Of a stretch of 64,000 nucleotides of DNA, positions 58,010 to 64,000 are shown piece by piece. Source of the stretch: Puccinellia tenuiflora (Eukaryota; Streptophyta; Magnoliopsida; Poales; Poaceae); assembly GCA_012064385.1 (NCBI GenBank), contig QRDG01001877.1:186001-250000 (forward strand), read 5' to 3'. How positions within the stretch are numbered: the stretch's first letter is position 1; every line of letters starts with the position of its first letter. The translations under genes and the position numbers were made by a program. A model generated the notes under the pieces. It saw only the letters and a program-made list of their open reading frames with translations, was not told the origin of the DNA and ran no database searches.

Positions 58010-59612
58010 TGATGATCGGTGAAGGTAGCGTTGGTTGTGCCCCAAGCGAAGGCGTGGATGTAGTAAGTAGCAGTTTTCCCTTGTTAACGAACTGAGGTTT
58101 ATCGAACCAGTAGGACTTTGAAATCAACAAAAAAGTGAATGTTAAAGATCTCTGATGCTTAATCTTCAACAGACGTGGACCTGCACACACTCAACCAATT
58201 ATTTTGCCCCCAACGGCGGAAAGGTTGTCAATCTTTCTGGTTTTGCAGAAAACAAAGCGGTTAATTGTATAGTGAAATAGATAAAATATGAAAGTGGACC
58301 AGAGGAGTAATGATGATGAAAAGTGATGAATAAAGGTTGCAATCAATGTAAAAAGATGGACCGGGGCCATGGGTTCACTAGTGGAGTCTCTCAAGTAAAT
58401 AAAACACTCATATGATGGGTAAACAAATTGCAGCTAGGCAATTGACAAGATTATAACACAAACTTAATCTAGCTATGACATAGGGAACATGATAATATTT
58501 ATGTAGGCATCACGACAATGAACAAAGACCGTTGAGTCCAACTGCATTTTTGTCTAAAAAGTCCACCGTGGGTTTGCTATCCAGCCTGTCACCCAACGGT
58601 ATTAAGTTGCAAGCAACAGACATTTGCATTAAGTAAAACGCATGAAGTAAGCAATACTAATATCGAAAGAGACATTAACACCGCTGTTTTACCCTTAGTA
58701 GCAACAGCACACCCTCGCCCTTAGACGTTTCTGTCACTCGTGCCCAGGAACAAAAGGAGGCATGAACCCACTATCTAGCATAAATACTCCCTCTTGGAGA
58801 TACACACAATCACTTGGCCAAAGTAACTACGCACATCAGAGAGTATGCAAGAAAATAAATCAACATATAAGAATCATGCATAATCTTATCATAACTTTAT
58901 AATCCATCAGATCCCAGCAAACACATCACATAGCATTACAATAATCGATCTTGATCATGTTAGGCAGCTCACAAGATCATAATACATGAAGCACAAGGGA
59001 GAGAGACTACCATCTAGCTACTGCCATGGACCCGTAGTCCAAGGTGGGACTACTCACAAATCATCCCGGAGGAAGGCATGGCGATGAAGAGCCCTCCGGG
59101 ATCGATCTCCCCTCCGACAGGGTGCCGGGATCAGCTTCAGAATCACCCCCGAACTAGGGTTTATGGTGGCGGCGCCTCGGGATGACTTCTCTGGAAAATA
59201 ATGGCCGCCTCGACGTTTTAGGGATTAATCTGATTTTTTATAGGCATCGGAGTGGGCCGAGGGGACCCACCAAGAGCAGGGGCGGGTCCCACCCGCTGCC
59301 CTAGGGCAGGCCGCGGCTGGGGGTCGTCCCTGCCCTGTGGGTGGCCCCCCAGGGCTGCCCTCTGGACTGAAACTCCGTCTTGGCGAATAAAAAAATCCTT
59401 CTAAATTTTTAGCGCATTCCGAGAATATTTCTTGTGGTAAGTTTGTGAAACGAAAAGACATCAAAAACAGGAAACTGGCACTAGGCATCTTGTCAATAGG
59501 TTAGTCCGACAAAATGCATAAAAATGATGTAATAAGATAGTAGAAACATGTGACAACATCACAAAACTAGCATGGATCAATAAAAAATTATAGATACGTT
59601 TGACACGTATCA
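58010..59612 (-). repeat. 5' LTR of the inner element
   Basis: 1,603 bp, - strand TGATACGTGTCAAACGTATC to CACCGATCATCA. TATA box TATAAAAAA at 59242-59234 on the - strand. Flanked on the right by TSD GTAAA (59613-59617). Confidence 0.92.
59234..59242 (-). promoter_or_regulatory. TATA box of the inner element 5' LTR
   Basis: TATAAAAAA on the - strand (GCCTATAAAAAATCAG), in the same place as TATAAAA in the solo LTR at 11464. Confidence 0.5.
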
Positions 59613-59617
59613 GTAAA

Positions 59618-62049
59618 CATGACCACAGGTTTATGGAGTGAAGTGTCGATAAATAAAGAATACGAACATGAAGCATCCGTATTTACTCACCAAACACAAA
59701 TACATTTTAAACATAAACCTTTCTCTCATAAAGCTTCTCGAAGACAAGTAATGTAACTATAAAATGTTAAGGTGAAGTAAAACAGGAACTTATTAAGCAA
59801 TGGCAAACTGAGACTTCGCTTAAGAAACAATTACACTTGTCAGCCCATATTTCAAGAAAGATCCATTTAAATGCTTCAACTATCAAGTCATCTTTCCACG
59901 AGTTGCAAATCATCGAGGCTGTATTCTTATGATAGAAGAGTTAGAACTGACATAAGAAAAATGAACAACTGTCATGAGTCATAAAAGACACAATGTAGAT
60001 ATCATACTCGCTAACGTCATAGATCAACACTGTAAGTTTGCTTGTCGAAGATAGAGGAAGTGGGTAAACTGACTCAACAATAAATAAAAGAGAGGCCCTT
60101 CGCAGAGGGAAGCAGGGATTAGTCATGTGCTAGAGCTTTTTGGTTTTGAAAAACAGAGTAAAAACAATTTTGAGAGATGCATAATTCCGTCAATGATTTC
60201 ACAGCAAAGAAACTAGCTAGTCCCCCATAACAAGCAAGGCTTTTAGACTTGTGAGAGCGGCTGTTTTAGAGGAATGAGTACATTCCTCTTTCTCCTTTAT
60301 TTCACCACTAACCAATGTTTAAGCTGATTTCTCAGATTTTCATTGTGCGGAGGAGAATGGTGAGTTATATTTATATTTTGCTTAAGCCACTCTCGGGTTG
60401 ATTCAAGTGAGGACGTAAACCATCAACACCGGGTGAAAGGGGGGAAATGACCTTGCTTGTCACAAGTTATAACTCATGAGCTTAAAAACAGAGACACAAA
60501 AAGGAATATTTTGAAGGTTTTAAAGGTAGCACATGAAAAATTTACTTGGAATGGTAGGAAATACCATGCATAGGTAGATATGGTGGACACTCATGGCAGG
60601 CAATTTGGCTAAGGGATTGGATGCATGAGTGGACGTCACACTCAGTACAAGGCTTTAGGCTAGAAAAGGATTTATAGCAAACATACAGTGTTGAGAGATG
60701 TAAACCAAATATGTTATCTAAAAAAATATGCCAAACATGCAACATAAAGCTTATCATCACTGTCAGAAATAAATCTAATACAAAAGTGTGCAAGCTAGAG
60801 GGTTCACAAGCATGTAAGACATAAAGGATAGTATATTTGCAATTAAATTCCTCTTCCCTACTCAAGCATCAAGGTAATTATTGCAAGTTAAACAAAGTCA
60901 TGCTTGCCAATACTGAATAAACTTCTACTCATACACCCAATGTCAAGTCATCACTTACCACAAGACCAGCGGATGAGAGAGATTGCCATAATAAATATAA
61001 AGTGCAGAAGAATAAAAGATACTTCTCATTTATATTCCATTATAGAAAACCACACACCAACGGATACAAAGAACTCACAAGGAGTGACAAGACACACTGC
61101 ATAACCATACTAGATGATAACTTCTCTACTCATGATACGACTCACATGACTAAGAAAGTGAAAGATAAAAGATAAAGATACCGGGGCACTCCCCAAGCTT
61201 GGAACAAGCCAAGGGAGTGCTGTTACCCAATAGACGAATCACTCCCTTGGAGGAGACGGTGGTACTATAGCCAAAGGTGCCAAAAGATACTGAAGACGTC
61301 GGCGGAACTCAAGATTCTCTGCCTCCAATATTGCAACTTCCGCTTTCAAGCAACGAAACTACTCGCAGAATTGATCAGTCACTCTATGAGCCTCCGCCAG
61401 CAATGGAGCAATATGGGGATCCTGCTAGTGTGGCAATGTTCCTAGAACATCATGAGAATAAGGACATTGAGGGTTAATAGATCCCACAAAAGTAGGATTG
61501 CCTGGCCTTGGATTCCCAGTCCTTCCTCCCCGCTGGCGTGATGCTGCCCTTCTCACTTCTTCCCGCACGTTGCAACTCCAGCTCCGCCTTCCTGGCGGCG
61601 ATCTCCTCATCGGTTGCCCAGTTCATGAAGTCACCGCGGTTGATGTCCTGCTGGATCTGGCGATGGCGCCTTGCTACCTAATCTTCCCCGCTAGGTCCGC
61701 AAAAAGACATCTAGGTGGAGAATTTCGAGACCCTGCCAAGAAAAGCTCGGAACGAAAACACGACGGAAAATACAGGATACGCTCCTCGAAAAATTTGGGG
61801 AAATATATAGTCGAGGGTTTTACAATAAAAGGAAGGCAACGAGACTAGGCGGAGTCGGAGGTGGTGTCCAGGGACCAGGGCGGGTCCCCATCGCGGCTAG
61901 AGGAGGGGCCTCGCCCAGGGGTCGCCCCTACCTCCTGGGCTCCGTCTCGTACTCCGTCCGGTCTCCGAATTTTTTAAACATAAATAATATGATTTTTCTG
62001 AAATTTTCCGAAGTGTTTTCCTTACCGAAACAGTTACCTATTTGTTTTC
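59618..62049 (-). other. Outer Athila spacer between pol and 3' LTR
   Basis: Mostly AT-rich. 60050-60700 is similar to the inner element's spacer and carries the empty Helitron site at 60570/60571. A PPT-like ACTCCCCAAGCTTGG occurs near 61189. GC-rich 61855-61965 and a TATA (61810-61801) lie upstream of a small ORF at 61710-61474. No env domain recognised. Confidence 0.6.
61474..61710 (-). pseudogene. Small unrecognised ORF in the Athila spacer, one in-frame stop
   Basis: The - strand ATG at 61710 (MSFCGPSGED) meets TAG at 61680-61678, then the frame continues VARRHRQIQQDINRGDF and WATDEEIAARKAELELQRAG to TAA at 61476-61474 (79 codons in all). Hydrophilic, charged and helical-looking. TATA-like CTATATATTT at 61810-61801 lies about 90 bases upstream. 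Function unknown; its position corresponds to the env/ORF2 zone of Athila. Confidence 0.45.
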
Positions 62050-63087
62050 TCATTCTGGAGTCTTCCGGTATTTGGTTTCGATAAATTCCTCCGCAGAGAC
62101 CACTTGAATAATGTCGGCATCTTTCTCCAAAGGATTGCCGGAGATATAGTGCTTGAGTCGCTGACCATTCACCACTTGAGGTTTGTCTCCGTCAAGACTG
62201 TTAATCTTTATAGCACCGGAACGATAAACTTCCTCAATGATGAATGGTCCTTCCCATTTAGAGAGCAATTTCCCTGCAAAAAATCTGAGACGAGACCTAT
62301 ACAAAAGCACTCTGTCACCAACATTAAATTCTCTTTTCAAAATTCTCTTATCATGCCATCTCTTTACTTTTTCCTTAAACAAACGAGCATTCTCATAAGC
62401 TTCATTTCTCCACTCATCCAAGAATTCAATTTAAGCAATCTAGTTTCACCAGCAAGAATAGGATCAGAATTAAGTTGTCTAACATCCCAATAAGCTTTAT
62501 GTTCTAATTCAAGAGGCAAATGACATGCCTTCCCATAAATCATTTTATAAGGAGACATGCCCATAGGATTTTTATAAGCAGTTCTAATAGGCCCATAAAG
62601 CATCATTAAGTTTCTTAGACCAATTCTTTCTAGACTTGTTAACGGTCTTTTGCAAGATTAGTTTAATCTCTCTATTAGTTAACTCAACCTGCCCACTAGT
62701 TTGAGGGTGATATGGTGAAGAAACTCTGTGATTGACATCATATTTAGCTAAAACCTTTCTAAAAGCACCATGAATAAAATGGGACCCTCCATCGGTCATA
62801 AGATATCTAGGTACGCCAAACCTAGGGGCGATAACTTCTTTAAGCATTTTTAGGGAGGTCTTATGATCATCACTTTTAGCTGGTATAGCTTCTACCCATT
62901 TAGTAACATAGTCTACAGCAACAAGGATGTGAGTATTGCCATGTGAAGTGGGAAATGGACCCATAAAATCAAATCCCCAATAGTCAAAAGGCTCAATAAC
63001 AAGAGAATAGTTCATAGGCATTTCATTACGTCTACTAATGTTACCAACCATTTGACACTCATCACAAGATTGAATAAAGTAGGCCAA
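62050..63087 (-). pseudogene. Athila integrase, frameshifted
   Basis: From 63087 on the - strand: CDECQMVGNISRRNEMP (finger end), catalytic Asp in YWGFDFMGPFPTS and LMTDGGSHF, Glu in SGQVELTNREIKLIL. The frame shifts near 62595 to TAYKNPMGMSPYKMIYGKAC and again near 62425 to DEWRNEAYENARLFKEK. It ends with the C-terminal domain (RVLLYRSRLRFFAGKLLSKW, GPFIIEEV) and a stop at 62050. DDE residues are present, but two frameshifts inactivate it. The motif set is Athila-like. Confidence 0.82.
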
Positions 63088-64000
63088 TAAAAACCCGATT
63101 GAAGAACCTTATGTGCGGTCCTTTCTCCTGCGTGATGTCCTCAATAACCATTGTTGTGGCACTTCCTCAACACTTCCTCCTGTTCATGCTCAGGAATACA
63201 TCTCCTCAAAATTCCATCAACCTCCTCCTTGTATAAATGTGGGTCATCCCAGAAGTAGTGCCTCAAGTCATAGAAAAATTTCCTTTTCTATTGATAAGTA
63301 AAGCTTGGAGGCAAAAAAATTGAGACAATGAAATTAGCATAATCAGCATACCAAGGGGCGTCATGAGAGGTTACCTTAACGACAGCAAGTTGTTCATCAG
63401 GGAAACTATCATTTAAAGGAATAGGATCATGAGGTATATTTTCCATTCTAGATAAATTATCAGCTACAGGATTATCTGCGCCTTTTCTATCAACAATATG
63501 CAAATCAAACTCTTGCAGCAAAAGCACCCATCTAATAAGCTAGTCTTAGCATCTTTCTTTTCCATAAGGTACTTAATTGCAGCATGATCAGTATGAATAG
63601 TTACTTTCGAATCCACAATGTATTGTCTAAATTTATCACAAGCGAAAACAACCGCTAAAAATTCCTTTTCAGTAGTTGCATAATTCTTCTACGCACTATC
63701 GAAAGTTTTACTAGCATAATGAATGACATTTAACTTCTTATCAATTCTTTGGCCAAGAACAACCCCTACAGCATAATCACTATCATCACACATAATCTCA
63801 AAGGTAAATTCCAATCAGGCGGTTGGACTATAGGAGCGGTGATTAAAGCTTTCTTAAGTACTTCGAATCCTTCCTTACAATCTTCATAAAAAACAAATGG
63901 AACATCCTTTTGAAGAAGATTAGTAAGAGGCCTCGAAGTCTTTGAAAAGTCTTTAATAAACCTCCTATAAAAACCAGCATGACCAAGGAAACTACGAATA
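63088..64000 (-). pseudogene. Athila RT C-terminus and RNase H, broken, runs off the window
   Basis: The - strand from 64000 reads IRSFLGHAGFYRRFIKDFSK (end of RT), then VLKKALITAPIVQPPDWN and, after a one-base loss near 63805, MCDDSDYAVGVVLGQR (RNase H Asp). A TAG lies in SA*KNYATTEKEFLAVVFA (near 63693). After another shift near 63540 comes LLQEFDLHIVDRKGADN and VADNLSRM. Below 63288 the frame has a TGA in the zinc-finger region (NNGY*GHHAGERTAHKV, near 63140). Upstream RT, protease and gag are outside the window. Confidence 0.78.

Larger units (their letters stand above)
43814..59612 (-). mobile_element. Pol-less Athila-related LTR retrotransposon (inner)
   Basis: 15,799 bp with target duplication GTAAA (43809-43813 and 59613-59617), inserted 52 bases from the outer element's 3' LTR. 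5' LTR 58010-59612, PBS at 57981-57999, one unrecognised ORF (57806-56832), PPT at 45398-45412, 3' LTR 43814-45397. No RT, RNase H or integrase found. It holds a Helitron (46396-54451) and a poly(A) insertion (about 54581-55443); its own internal sequence is about 3.7 kb. Non-autonomous; the surrounding Athila type is a plausible source of enzymes. Confidence 0.88.
42246..64000 (-). mobile_element. Athila-lineage Ty3/gypsy element (outer), extends beyond the window
   Basis: Minus-strand element whose 3' LTR is 42246-43761, with PPT-like ACTCCCCAAGCTTA at 43762. Its internal region is interrupted after 52 bases by the inner element (43814-59612) and resumes at 59618. Pol, with Athila-type integrase, reads from 64000 down to 62050. 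The 5' part (gag, protease, 5' LTR) is outside. Probable left target copy GTCGC at 42241-42245; its partner is not in view. Pol has several frameshifts and stops, so this copy is inactive. Confidence 0.8.

Noticed and set aside
1..64000. CRISPR arrays, operons, riboswitches or other bacterial features
   Set aside because: The window is plant nuclear DNA; the repeats seen are transposon-related and no spacer-repeat pattern exists.

Overview
The window is plant nuclear DNA from a grass, probably a large-genome Pooideae species. The evidence is one spliced host gene followed by about 58 kb of nested retrotransposons and DNA transposons with features typical of grass repeats: an Athila pol with a tRNA-Asp-type primer site, a Tat-lineage Ty3/gypsy element with a second RNase H and an antisense spliced gene, PIF/Harbinger elements, a LINE and a Helitron. 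The organism assignment is inference. I see no bacterial, organellar, tRNA, rRNA or CRISPR feature.

Region 1 (1-5477): the 3' two thirds or so of a NUP1/NUP136-type nuclear pore gene on the + strand, six exons with consistent splice phases, an FG-repeat region and a basic C-terminal tail. Region 2 (5478-10366): two PIF/Harbinger transposons (5478-7903, TSD TTG; 8223-10363, TSD TAA), each with a decayed transposase. Region 3 (about 10460-15290): LINE remnants. The main LINE is split by two solo LTRs (11098-12662, TSD GGGCT; 12774-13990, TSD AGGTG/AGGGG), and its reading resumes between and after them.

Region 4 (16856-41410): a gag-only, Copia-like LTR element on the - strand (TSD CTCTA) with 2.45 kb LTRs. 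Its right (5') LTR is split by a 13.5 kb Tat-lineage Ty3/gypsy element (25819-39330, + strand, TSD ATGGC). That element has gag-protease-RT-RNaseH-archaeal-type RNaseH-integrase in one frame broken by two TAG codons, a 197-bp tandem array and a multi-exon antisense gene. Its LTRs differ at only five sites.

Region 5 (42246-64000 and beyond): an Athila element on the - strand. Its 3' LTR lies at 42246-43761 and its pol at 62050-64000. It is interrupted by a 15.8 kb related element without pol (43814-59612, TSD GTAAA), which in turn holds an 8.06 kb Helitron (46396-54451) and a poly(A)-ended insertion (about 54581-55443).

The only gene likely to serve the host is NUP1; the rest is mobile DNA at different stages of decay. 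The most informative observations are a microhomology-driven copy of flanking DNA inside the gag-only element, a Helitron whose empty site survives in the related outer Athila, methylation-like C-to-T change in the young Tat element, and a pol-less element that shares priming and 3' sequences with the pol-bearing Athila around it.
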